From contig NC_088792.1 in the NCBI RefSeq assembly GCF_011386835.1, positions 62,665,287 to 62,729,286 on the forward strand: 64,000 bases of DNA, given 5' to 3'. Source of the stretch: Chrysemys picta bellii (lineage: Eukaryota > Chordata > Testudines > Emydidae). A program made the translations under genes and the position numbers. The notes under the pieces were generated by a model. That model saw only the letters and a list, made by a program, of their open reading frames with translations, was not told the DNA's origin and ran no database searches. Below, piece after piece: positions 11,201-23,200 of the stretch (the stretch's first letter is position 1; every line of letters starts with the position of its first letter).

Positions 11201-14200
11201 CTGCCTAAACTAATTTCACTCTGTTCTTTAGCTTATTTGGTTGAATTCTTGTGAACCCTTCATTACATTCCGCTTTTCTCCATTTCCTGTTGTATTCATT
11301 AAAACTACTTTGATAGATTCTAGGCTGAGCTCTAGAAATAGAGGGGGGAATATCTATAATGTGTTTGGACCTTTAATAATATAATAATTGTGTGGTGGTA
11401 ATGCTGAGGAGCCACAGTATGGTCCAGAACCCCATTGTGCAAGGTGCTGTACAAACACAGAACAAATAGTCCCTCAGCTGAAGAGCTTAATTCAGGATAT
11501 CAAGAGTGTCTAACTACAAAAGACCATTTCAAAAACAAAGATGAGGATAATCCAAAATTAAAGGAAAAACTGTGTCGTCTTGCACTGTTCCTTCAGAAAA
11601 TCTTTCCTCTGTCCCACTGGGGCAGGCTTAGTTTTTCCCTTTACTTCTTTCATGTAGGAGGGTACCTTGAGTTAATTGTTCTTACTGCTGATTGGCTTTC
11701 CAGAGACACCCAGAGAATGCTTTCCTCTATTGTGATGGGCGGGGAGGGAGCAAGTGAACTGATGAATGAACAAGCAAATATTCCGTTAAAAAGCTATTGC
11801 CAGGACACACACACAAGTACACCTCTATCCTGATGTAAAGCAACCAGATATAACACGAATTCGGATATAACGCGGTAAAGCAGTGCTCCAGGGGGGTGGG
11901 GCTGCGCACTCCGGCGGATCAAAGAAAGTTTGATATAACGCGGTAAGATTTTTGGCTCCCGAGGACAACATTGTATTGAGGTAGAGGTGTATATATATAT
12001 ATTTTGGCGGTATTGGAAGGGTTAATGTGCCATCTCAGTTCCTTCTCCTTCACTATATGGACACTTTTGTCATATATTTACATTTTAAATTATTTGTTCT
12101 TTCTCCCTACTAGGGAGTTAGGGACATATGTCCCTCGGGAACTATGCAGCACAGGGAAGTTTGGTGACAGCCTGTGTGTCTCTTCTCTTTCCTGGCACAT
12201 GTTCTTTTTAAGGACCCTCATCAGAGCTGGGGCTGGGATGAGGTGTTAGTATCTGTGCTGTTCCCAAGTCTTTTAAAGTAGATTCAGTTTAACTCAGTAA
12301 AGGACATAGGAAGAAATATAGTGTACTCAGAAATGACATCTGATGTCTTCTGAATATCTTCAGCTATTCAGGGGAAAAGACAAGCAGAGAGGAAAGTGAA
12401 TATTTAAGTCTGAGATATCACTAATGCAGTGGACTCAATCAGTTCCAACTCAGAAACCTAATACTTTTTAGAGCCACCTGCCTCAGGTTATAAATTGCCC
12501 TAGCTTTAGATATGTTTTTAGAAAATGTTCCTTGTTTCTGATTTAAATATTATGAACATGTAAAGCTACTGAAGCTATCTTCTTTAAACTTGGCTTGATT
12601 TTTTTAAAGTCTCAGTTCTATAGAACAAGCTGAGTTAGGAGAAAGTTGACTTAGTAATTTTAAAGTTTTGGACATTTATATCTGGTAAATTAATCCAAAA
12701 CCAGAGTGTACTTATCTGAGTTCTAATCAGAATATATGGGAAAGGTACATTTTTCAAATGCTTAGATAATTCCAAATGACTGCACTGAATTTGTTCAGAC
12801 TTTAAAAACACAACCCACACCCCTTTTGGCATGAGACCAAGTGTGGAAAACTTCAGCCCAAAATAAATTTGACAGTAGTAATGAGGAGCTGAATAAGGAG
12901 GTTTAGAATGGAAGTTGATATTCTACACTAACTATGGTGGGATGCTATATGCACCCACTCTAAGGGTATGTCTACACTACGAGAGTAGTTCAATTGTACT
13001 TAAATCGAATATGTGGAATCGATATTACAAAGTCGAACGTGTGTATCCACACTAAGGACAGTAATTTGACTTTGTGAATCCATACTAACGGAGCAAGCGT
13101 CGACATTGGAAGCGGTGCACTGTGGGCAGCTATCCCACAGTTCCCACAGTCCCCGCTGCCCATTGGAATTCTGGGTCGAGCCCCCAATGCCTGCTGGAGA
13201 AAAAAATGTGTCGAGGGTGGTTTTGGGTAACTGTCGTCATCCAACCGTCACTCCCGCCCTCCCTCCCTGAAAGCGCCGGCGGGCAATCAGTTCGCGCACT
13301 TTTCTGGTGAGTGACAGTGCGGACGCCACAGCACTGCGAGCATGGAGCCCGCTGCGACCATCGCTGCAGTTATGGCCGTTGTCAACACCTCGCACCTTAT
13401 CATCCACCTTTTCCAGAGGCAGATGCGGAGAAATCGGGCGAGGAGGCTACGGCAGCGCGGTGGGGACATGAAGTCTGAGAGTGGCACAGACCTCTCACAA
13501 AGCACGGGACCCCGCGCCGTGAACATCATGGTGGCAATGGGTCATGTTGATGCTGTGGAACGGCAATTCTGGGCCCGGGAAACAAGCACGGACTGGTGGG
13601 ACCGCATAGTGCTGCAGGTCTGGGATGAATCACAGTGGCTGCGAAACTTTCGTATGCGGAAGGGAACTTCCCTGGAACTTTGTGAGTTGCTGTCCCCTGC
13701 CCTGAAGCGCAAGGACACCCGGATGCGAGCAGCCCCGACTGTCCAGAAGCGAGTGGCCATAGCCCTCTGGAAGCTTGCAACGCCAGACAGCTACCGGTCA
13801 GTCGCAAATCACTTTGGCATTGGCAAATCTACCGTGGGGGTTGCTGTGATGCAAGTAGCCAACGCAATCGTTGAGCTACTGCTGTCAAAGGTAGTGACCC
13901 TTGGAAACGTCCAGGTCATCATAGATGGCTTCGCCACGATGGGATTCCCAAACTGTGGTAGGGCTATAGATGGAACTCACATTCCTATCCTGGGACCGGA
14001 CCACCAGGCCAGCCAGTACATTAACCAAAAGGGCTACTTTTCAATGGTGCTGCAAGCACTGGTGGACCATAGGGGACGTTTTACAAACATCAACGTAGGA
14101 TGGCCGGGCAAGGTTCATGACGCTCGTGTTTTCAGGAACTCTGGTCTGTTTAGACGGCTGCAGCAAGGTATTTACTTCCCGGACCACAAAATAACTGTTG

Positions 14201-17200
14201 GGGATGTGGAGATGCCTATAGTCATCCTCGGGGACCCAGCCTACTCGCTAATGCCCTGGCTCATGAAGCCCTATACAGGTGCCCTGGACACTGAAAAAGA
14301 ACTCTTCAACTACCATCTGAGCAAGTGCAGAATGGTGGTGGAGTGTGCTTTTGGACGTCTCAAGGGGAGATGGAGAAGCTTACTGACTCGCTCTGATCTC
14401 AGCGAAACCAATATCCCCATTGTTATTGCAGCTTGCTGTGTGCTCCACAATCTCTGTGAGAGCAAGGGGGAGACCTTTATGGCAGGGTGGGAGGTTGAGG
14501 CGAATAGCCTGGCTGCTGATTACGCCCAGCCAGACAGCCATGCGATTAGAAGAGCCCAGCGGGACGCAATGTGCATCCGGGAGGCTTTGAAAGCTAGGTT
14601 CCTGAGTGAGCAGGGTAACCTGTGAATATTAAGTTTGTTTAAAGAGAAGCAGAACCTGCCCCCGTTTCTTTACCCACTTACTGTTGACTATCCTCTCCAG
14701 CTACATACCCCGTTTACCCCGCCCCCCCCCTCCAACACACGTTTAAAAATAAAATAAATGGAACTTTGTTAATTAACACCGTTTTATTTATTACGGATTT
14801 CGCGGTAAACTGTTGAAACTGGGACGCAGACTGTGGTGGGGAGCGGGCGTAGTGATGGAAAGAACGCTTCTAAACTCGAGGAATGACAGGCTTCTGCTCC
14901 TAGAGAGGTCCGCAGTGGTGGACTGGTTGTTTCAACGGAGCCTGCCACCCCTCCTTTTCGGGACTCTGTGTGTGGGGGCTATGTGACTTTGTGGCGGGGG
15001 AGGATGGTTACAGATCCCCTGCTGCGTGGCTCTGTGATCCAGGATAAGGACCGCAGCATAAAATCTCTATCCGCCCTCCCCCGCCACAAAGTCACATGCC
15101 CCGCCCCCCTCCCCCCCGCACAGAACATGAAAACCACCTCCCAGACTGACCAGGGTGCCTAGTGACTGCAATGTGTGTGTGACCTTCTGCTGAACCTGCC
15201 CCCGTGTCTGTACCCTGGTAAAGGTGACTGTCCTCTCCAATTACCAACCCCCTTCCCCCCCCTTCAAACACACTCTCCCCTAAAAGAACATGATGGAAAC
15301 AGTAATTAACAGAAACGTATCTTTTATTAGTAACTACACAGTTAGGGGATGAAACTGGGACGGGGGCTTGGGTGAGGCGGGAAGGAAAGGACTTATCAAA
15401 TTTTTGGGAATGAGAGCCTTCAGGTACTTGATCAGTCTGCAGGGGTGGAGTGACAGTTTTCACGGCCCCTGCCGCCCCTCCTTCTTGGGACTTTGGGTGA
15501 GGGGGGTATGGGAGTTTGTGGTGGGGGAGGGCGGTTAGAGATAGACTGCAGTGGGGCTCTGTCCTCCTGCCTCCGGTCCTGCAGAACATCCACAAGGCAC
15601 CGGAGCGTGTCTGTTTGCTCCCCTCATTAGTCCAAGCAGCGTTTGAGTCGCCTGCTGGTCTTCCTGCTGCCACCTCTCCTCCCGTTCACTGTGTGCTCGC
15701 TGGTATTGCGACATGTTCTCCCTCCACTGGGTCTGCTGGGCCGCATCGGCTCGGGAGCAGCCCATAAGTTCTGAGAACATGTCATCCCGTGTCCTTTTCT
15801 TTCTCTGCCTAATCTGCGCCAGCCTCTGCGAGGGGGATGCCAGGGTAGGTCGGGAGACAGTCGCAGCTGTGGGATGGGAAAAAAGGAGTGAATTCCTCAC
15901 AAAGATAATTTTTTGTGAACAATGAACATAGTCTTTCTCTGTGAACAAGACCATGCACAGCACCTATCACATGCGCACTCAGGACAAGGTCGAATTTTTG
16001 GCCTTCGCATTCAGTGCCTGGGGTCTTGCAGTGAAGATCAGACAAGCGGGGCAGGACAGCGGAATTCAGGTAGCAGGCTGACATGGTAAGCCGTAGACTT
16101 TTGGCTGCTTAAAACTTAAATTAGAGCAGTGCCCTCCTTTCACGTTCAAAGCAATGCTCCTATCGTTGGGCAGTTCCTGCTGCCAGCAATCCGGCAAGCA
16201 CGAACTCTGCCCCTGTCCCACCCCCTCGCGGCTGTCCCCGGGAAAGATTCCTGTATGCTGCCCCTCTCCCGCCTCCATCGCGTGGCAGTAAATCGCCAGT
16301 GACAGTTCTGTAAAGGAACAGGCTAGCAGTCCAAATAGTAACATTCCCCTAATTCTAAGCAGGTCACCATGAGCGACATCACTCTGCTGAGAATTTCTGA
16401 GACCGAGAAAGAACGCATGCTGCGTGAAAGCCAGCAAAAACCAGGGCCGTATGCCGCCATGTTGTGCAAGGCAATGATCCCAGAGTACTTGATGATAGCC
16501 TGGCGAGGAAAAGTTTCCTACCACGGAGGACACAATAAGGCCACTCTCCCCAGGAACCTCATGCAAAGGCTTTCCAATTACCTCCAGGAGAGCTTCGTGG
16601 AGATGTCCCTGGAGGATTTCAGCTCTATCCCAGGACATATAGACCTTCTTTTCCAGTAGCTGCACTGGCAAGGACTAAAAAGTAGAGTGCCTAGGGCAAA
16701 CTAATCATGATAAACCGGACGTTGTTAAATTCTTTTGCAGTAGTTGCACTGCCAAGGACTAAAACGTTAAGCGCCTAGGGCAAACAAATCATGAAAAACC
16801 CATTCTTAATATTCCTGTTCTGTTCAAAATAAATGTTTACGTGTTTAAAACACTTACCGACTGATCCTTCCCCTGATTCAGGGTCCGGGTTAATGCCTGG
16901 GGACGGTTGGTAGGGGATCTCTGTGAGGGTGATGAAGAGATCCTGGCTGTCTGGGAAATCAGCGTTGTAAGCGCTGTCGACTGCCTCGTCCTCCTCCTCA
17001 CCTTCCTCATCTTCCCCGTCCGCTAACATCTCCGAGGAAGCGGCCGTCGACAATATCCCATCCTCAGAGTCCACGGTCAGTGATGGGGTAGTGGTGGCGG
17101 CCACATCTAGAATGGAATGCAGTGCCTCGTAGAAATGGCATGTCTGGGGCTGGGATCCGGAGCGTCCGTTTGACTCTTTGGTCTTCTGGTACGCTTGTCT

Positions 17201-20200
17201 CAGCTCCTTGATTTTCATGCGGCACTGCGTTGCATCCCGGCTGTATCCTCTCTCTGTCATGGCTTTTGAGATCTTCTTGTAGATCTTTGCATTCCGTCTT
17301 TTCAATCGCAGCTCCGAAAGCACGGACTCATCGCCCCACACAGCGATCAAATCCAAGACTTCCCAATCAGTCCATGCTCGGGCCCTGTTTCTATTCTGAG
17401 ATTGCATGGTCACCTCTGCTGGAGAACTCTGCATCGTTGCCAGTGCTGCTGAGCTCGCCACGATGTCCAAACAGGAAATGAGATTCAAACTGCCCAGACA
17501 GGAAAAAGAATTCAAATTTTCCCGGGGCTTTTCTTGTGTGGCTGGTGGCTGGTCAGAGCATCTGAGCTCGGACTGCTGTCCAGAGCGTCAACAGAGTGGT
17601 GCACTGTGGGATAGCTCCCGGAGCTATTAGCATCGATTTCCATCCACGCCTACCCTAATTTGACATGGCCATGTCGAATTTAGCGCTACTCCCCTCGTTG
17701 GGGAGGAGTACAGAAATCGAATTTAAGAGACCTCTATGTCGAACTAAATAGCTTCGTTGTGTGGACGGGTGCAGGGTTAATTCTGTTTAACGCTGCTAAA
17801 TTCGACATAACCTCCTAGTGTAGACCAGGCCTAATAAGTGTGCATCTGTCTGTCTCTGTTTCTCTGTCTGTCTTATTTAGGGCTTGATTCTGCAAAGTGC
17901 TAGCACGGTGTCATCAGTCCAGAAAAGGACTTAATATCATGTATGTGAGTAGTCACATTGATTTAAATGAGACTACTTGTGCTGAAAGTTAGACAGGTAT
18001 GTAAACCCTGGCAAGATCAGGGCTTATATGAGAAAGAAGGACAATACAAGACTGTATGATAAGAGGTAAAGGATTTATTGTCATAAATTTGCGATGGCAG
18101 CATTACTCTTGAGCAGAAAAGCTTATAAGTGTTTTGGTTTGTTTTATTACTTTTAAATTGGTGGCTGCTGGAAGATGCCAGAGGTTTGGAATGTTAATTG
18201 TAATCCCAGTGGTGATAGATTAATGGGCAGAGTGTATATAAGAAGTTTAAAGGAACTAGATAAATACAATTTATCATACTATCATCACCACATACTGGGT
18301 GTTTGAATATTGTGCTGTTTGTAATGCTGAATATAATAATAATACTTGTATCCAATGAGATTCATAGAGGTTTGTGCCAAAATTTTCAAAACAGACTCTA
18401 ATTTTGGGTGCTTCAATTTTTGGGTGCCTAAGTTCAGATATGTAGTGCCTGATTTTAAGAGTCATGGAGCAGCTGCATCTCTTATTGCCTTTTTTTGAAA
18501 ATATGAGTGCTATTCACTTCTAAAAATGAGACCCTACGTTTTCCAATTTAGGCTACCAAAAATGAAGTTACCCAATATTAAATTGGGTTAAATTTGGAAA
18601 AAGTGGCCTAAATGACTTGCCCAGGTCACACAGTGAGCCAATAGCAGAGCCTGGAATCAAATCCAGGTTCCCTGACTCCTTGTCTCATGCCCCGTCCATT
18701 GGGCCATATTGCAAAAACCAAGACGTGGTCTTCTAATCACACCTATTGCCTTTTATTGCTTTCTGTCAAATATGCTTGATACTTGTTTTCACGGTGCTCT
18801 GCACATGGAACAACTTTCCCCTTCCTCTGTGCCCAGCATATTGTTGGCTCTCCATGATGAAACCTGCTCATTTTAGCTACTTTTACTCTACAAAGGCTCT
18901 GGGGGTATGTCTACACTGCAGGTGAGAGTGAGACTCCCAGCTTGTGTAGACAAACTTCTCATGGTAGTGGAGCTCACTCTAGTGCGCTAAAAATAGCTGT
19001 GTGTATGTTGAAGCACCAGCAGAGCCTTGAGCTAGCCACCTGAATTCAAGCTCACCCTATTCTCTGGGTCCGAGCTGGGGTGGGTAGCCTGAGTCTCCAC
19101 TAGTACCGCGATGTCCACACAACTATTTTTAGTGTGCTAGTGCAAGCCCCATTACCATAAGTCTGTCTACCTGGGCCAGGAGACTTGCTCTCTGCTGCAG
19201 CGTAGACATACCCATTGTGTTCCCACACTCATTCTACCTCCTTAATTGTACTATACTATATCTGTCCAAGCTAGACTGGGTGCTAGGACCTGTCTATATT
19301 GTAAAGAATCATGCTAGAGCTGATTGAAATATTTTGGATGGAACAATTTTCTGTTGGAAAATGCAGTTTTGTCAAAATCAGAATGTTTCACGAGACACGG
19401 TTGATTTTGATGAAATTTTCAATGGGGAAATTTTGAAACAATTCCAAATCAAAACAAAGTACTTTGTATGTAAGACACAGGAGCTAATTGTCCCGCTCTA
19501 CTTAGTGCTGGTGAAGCCCCAGTTGGAGTACAGTGTCCAATTCTGGGCACCACAATTTAGGAAAAATGTGAACAAATTGGGAAGAGAGCAACAAAAAAAT
19601 AAAGGCGTAGTAAACCTGACCTCTGAGGAAAGATTAAGAAACTGGGCATGTTTAGTCTTGAGAAAAGAAGACTGAGGAGGGACCTGATAACAGTCTGCAA
19701 ATATGTTATGGGCTGTTATAAAGCGGATGGTGATCAGTTGTTCTCCAGTCTACTGAAGATAGGAGTAATGGGTTTATCTGCAGCAAAGGAGATTTAAGTT
19801 AGGTATTAGGAAAAACTATCTAACTATAAGGGTATTTAAGGTCTGGAATAGATTTTGAAGGGAGGTTGTGGAGTCCCCATCATTGGAAGCTTTTAAAAAC
19901 AAGTTGGACAAACACCTGCCAGGGATGTTCTAGGTTTACTTGGTCCTGCCACATTGCAGGGGGCTGGGCTTGATAACATCTTGAAGTCCATTCCATGCCC
20001 TTTATTTCTATAATTCTATTACTCTCTCATTTTGTTTCTACTATATATAGATTGCTTCAACATTATCAAATTAAACATTTTGTTAAGGTCATTTTGTAGT
20101 TTCCAAATCAAATTTTTTCAGAATTTCTCTTCTACACAAAATTCAGAATTGCAATTTTCAACCTGAGTCAGGACAAAAACAAATTTTGAAATGTTAGAAT

Positions 20201-23200
20201 TTCTATCTTCCAATTAGCACTAAGCCATGCACTACCTCTGATGCGCTGACAGTAATTATCAATCATTTTAAACTAAAGTTGTTATATTTTCTATCTTCTA
20301 GGTATGATAGGCAGAAGTTAACTGTAAAAGAAATACATAATTGCCAATATGTTGCTTGTATGAATCCAACTGCTGGCAATTTCACTATCAACCCTCGACT
20401 CCAGGTATGGTTTCAAGAGCTATATCATAATAACCCTATATTTATTATTTAATATGTTAGATATAATGTTTAGAATTTAGCTTTTCATTGCAACAGACAT
20501 AAACACTACAGACGCTTCCTGACTTACGCAAGCGTTCTGTTCTGGAATGCCTTTCGTAACTCGAATTTTGCAAAAGTCGGAAGCGTATACCCGACAGTTA
20601 CACCCAAAAAAAAAAACGCAATAAAAACCCTCCTATTTTTAGTTTACTTAACATTTTCCGTAAGTGCGGATTTGCATAAGCCGGGTTTGTGTAACCCGGT
20701 GGGCATCTGTAATTTGGATATGGTCAGTCTCTTTTCTCACCTTGAACTCCCAGTGATGCCAATAGCAGTTCTATGCTCCCAACCAGCAGGTTTTATCAAA
20801 GTGTATAGATTGCTGGTCTGTATGGGTATTTCCTGTGTGTGCACATGTGCTCTATGTGCCTGAAACTCTTCAACAGCACTATCTGCTGGTCTTTGCTTTC
20901 ACCTCTGCCTCATGCTCCCAAGTGAGGGCATAAGAAGCAGCCCAGACCGACTGTCTCTCTAGTTCCTTTTTACTGTTCTCAGTCTGGGAGGGAACCTTTC
21001 TGTGTCTGTAGCCTTCTAATGTTCCTTTCCAACTTCGACTTTATAAATACATTTTAAATAGTTGCTATTAGTTTAGTCTTAGTTAGATCATTTGGGGATC
21101 AGGTTTCCTGCTCCTTTTGTTCCCCCATGTATCAGAACACTTTGTATGCCAAGGATTCCAGGCCTCAAACCCTGCCTGGTCTGTCTTCAGAACTTCCTGA
21201 TGAGTGACCAGCATGAGAGCTGCCTGAACTGCCTCTGAGGGCTTATCTTAACTACCGGGGTAAGTCGACCTAAGTTATGCTACTCCAGCTACGTGAATAA
21301 CGTGAATAAAGTCAATGTAGCTTAGGTCGACTTATCCTGGCGTCTTCATTGTGCTGTGTCGATGGGAGATGCTGTCTGGTTGACTTCCCTTACTCTTCTC
21401 GGAGAGGAGGAGTACTGGGGTCGACTGGAGAGTGCTCTGCCACCAATTTAGTGAGTCTTCACTAGACCCGCTAAATCGACCCCTGCTGCACTGATTTGCA
21501 GCAGCGTCGATCTACCCATAGTGAAGACCAGTCCTGAATCACACACTCCTTTGAAGTGTGATATCTGCCTCTCCTTTCCCTCTCATACTAAGCAGTTTTT
21601 GGAGTTCAGACTCCATAGGCATCTAATGGAGCTCTCCATGAGACCCATTTTGGATCCATTTCCACTCTCCATTTCATCAATCTGAACCTCCAGCACTGAC
21701 ATTTTCCAGCTTGGAATCCTCCAGTAAACCCAAGGACTCCTCTGAACAGAGATATGAGGGAGGGTAAGGAGGAGCAGTCATAAAAAGAGATAAATCATGT
21801 ACAAGTCCTCTAAGAAGAGGATTACCTATCCTTTCCCCTCCCCACCCCCGGCACCGAGTGAGATTCCATAGAGTCCTGATTTCCATAGAGATCGCTTACA
21901 AGGGTTGGGTCTTAGTCTGCATCAGAGCACGTTGTACTGGTAGCACTGGATCCACTGACAGCATTGTCTTCATCTCCAGTTGAGATGGTGGCACCAGTCT
22001 TTCCTTCTCCCCCGGAGGATTATAGACAATACCAGGACCTCCCGAGGAGGATCACAGACACCTTTGCGATCCCATTGGAAGAGATTCAGCATCTCACCCT
22101 TAAACTTCTGAACATTCTCCACTCTACGGCTCCTTCCAAGGTGGCGTTCCCGATCAATGAGGCCACACTGGATCCTGCTAAAACTATTTGGCACACACCA
22201 GCCACCTGTGCCCTGATCCCAAAAAGTGTAGAGAAGTACTTTTGCCCTCCAAGGGAGTGAAATTTTTGTTGTTCCACCCTAACCTGAACTCTGTCATCGT
22301 CCAGGCATTTTCACCAGCCCAGGTCCACTCTCTTGGACAAAGCTATCAGAAGACAAGATCTCTTCAGCAGAAAGAACATCTCATCAGCCAGCCCACTCTT
22401 CCATATTGCAAACTACCAGGCACCGATGTCATATATTACAACAAACAGAGTCCACCAATAAAATGCCGCAAGAATGCAGGCCCCAATTCCAGGCCATCCT
22501 GGGCAAAGACAAACTGGTTGCCAGATCATCCATTCAGGCATCACTTGATGCGGCAGCATTGCAACCTCTATAGCTATGAGGAGGGCCTCTTGTTTCTAGT
22601 CATTCAGGACAGAAGGCCCAGGGGACAGTTGAAGATTACTGTTGCCTAGGTCTGCTTGTTCTTTCCGAGGGTGCAAGGAAGCAGGGTGACGGGAGGCAAG
22701 GTGTACATCAATGAATACATCAGGAAGTCTGACCAACCAACCCCTAGGCTTGAGAGCTTGAGCTGCAACCCAAGTCGCAACGTCCATACTGCTATTTTTA
22801 GTGCGCTAGCTCATTCCTTGCTAAAGCGAGTTTGTCTACCGAGACTGGGAGGGTCGTTCCCAGCCGCAGTGTAGACATACCCTGAGTGGCACACAGCAGT
22901 CAGCCTCTTTGCCTCAGTCTGTGGGAATTATCAGGTGGTCATTGACTTAACTTCTGTCTGCCCTCAGAATAATAACAATCTTATTTTTTTTTCTTATTTT
23001 CAGAGACATTTCACAGTGTTTGCTCTGAACTTCCCATCTGCTGATGCCCTGAACACCATTTATAGCAAGATCCTTGGTTTCCACTTCCAGAGGCATGTTT
23101 TTAATCCATCAGTGTTAAAGAATGCTCCAGCCATGATCCAAGCAGCAATATGGCTTCATCAAACTATGGTTCAGAACTTTCTGCCAACTGCGGTTAAATT

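Larger units (their letters stand above)
12964..17831 (+). mobile_element. PIF/Harbinger transposon, copy 1 (4868 bp)
   Basis: Left end GGGTATGTCTACACTAC; right end TAGTGTAGACCAGGCC. The inverted repeats are about 16-20 bp with a few mismatches. The 3-bp target duplication TAA is at 12961-12963 and 17832-17834. It contains a DDE transposase on + (13342-14625), a Myb/SANT-like gene on - with exons at 16858-17434 and 15432-15866, and a 96-codon ORF on + (16369-16659) nested in the intron of the - gene. Transposase and Myb-like genes converge, with poly(A) signals of both strands between them near 14750-14790. It lies in the 9.6-kb dynein intron, sense to the host gene. Confidence 0.93.

Noticed and set aside
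13526..13807. Antisense ORFs opposite the transposase
   Set aside because: Shadow frames of a well-supported DDE transposase.
15092..15673. 193-codon - strand ORF in Harbinger copy 1
   Set aside because: It mixes exon 2 of the Myb-like gene read in a shifted frame with duplicated 3' flank; not an independent gene.
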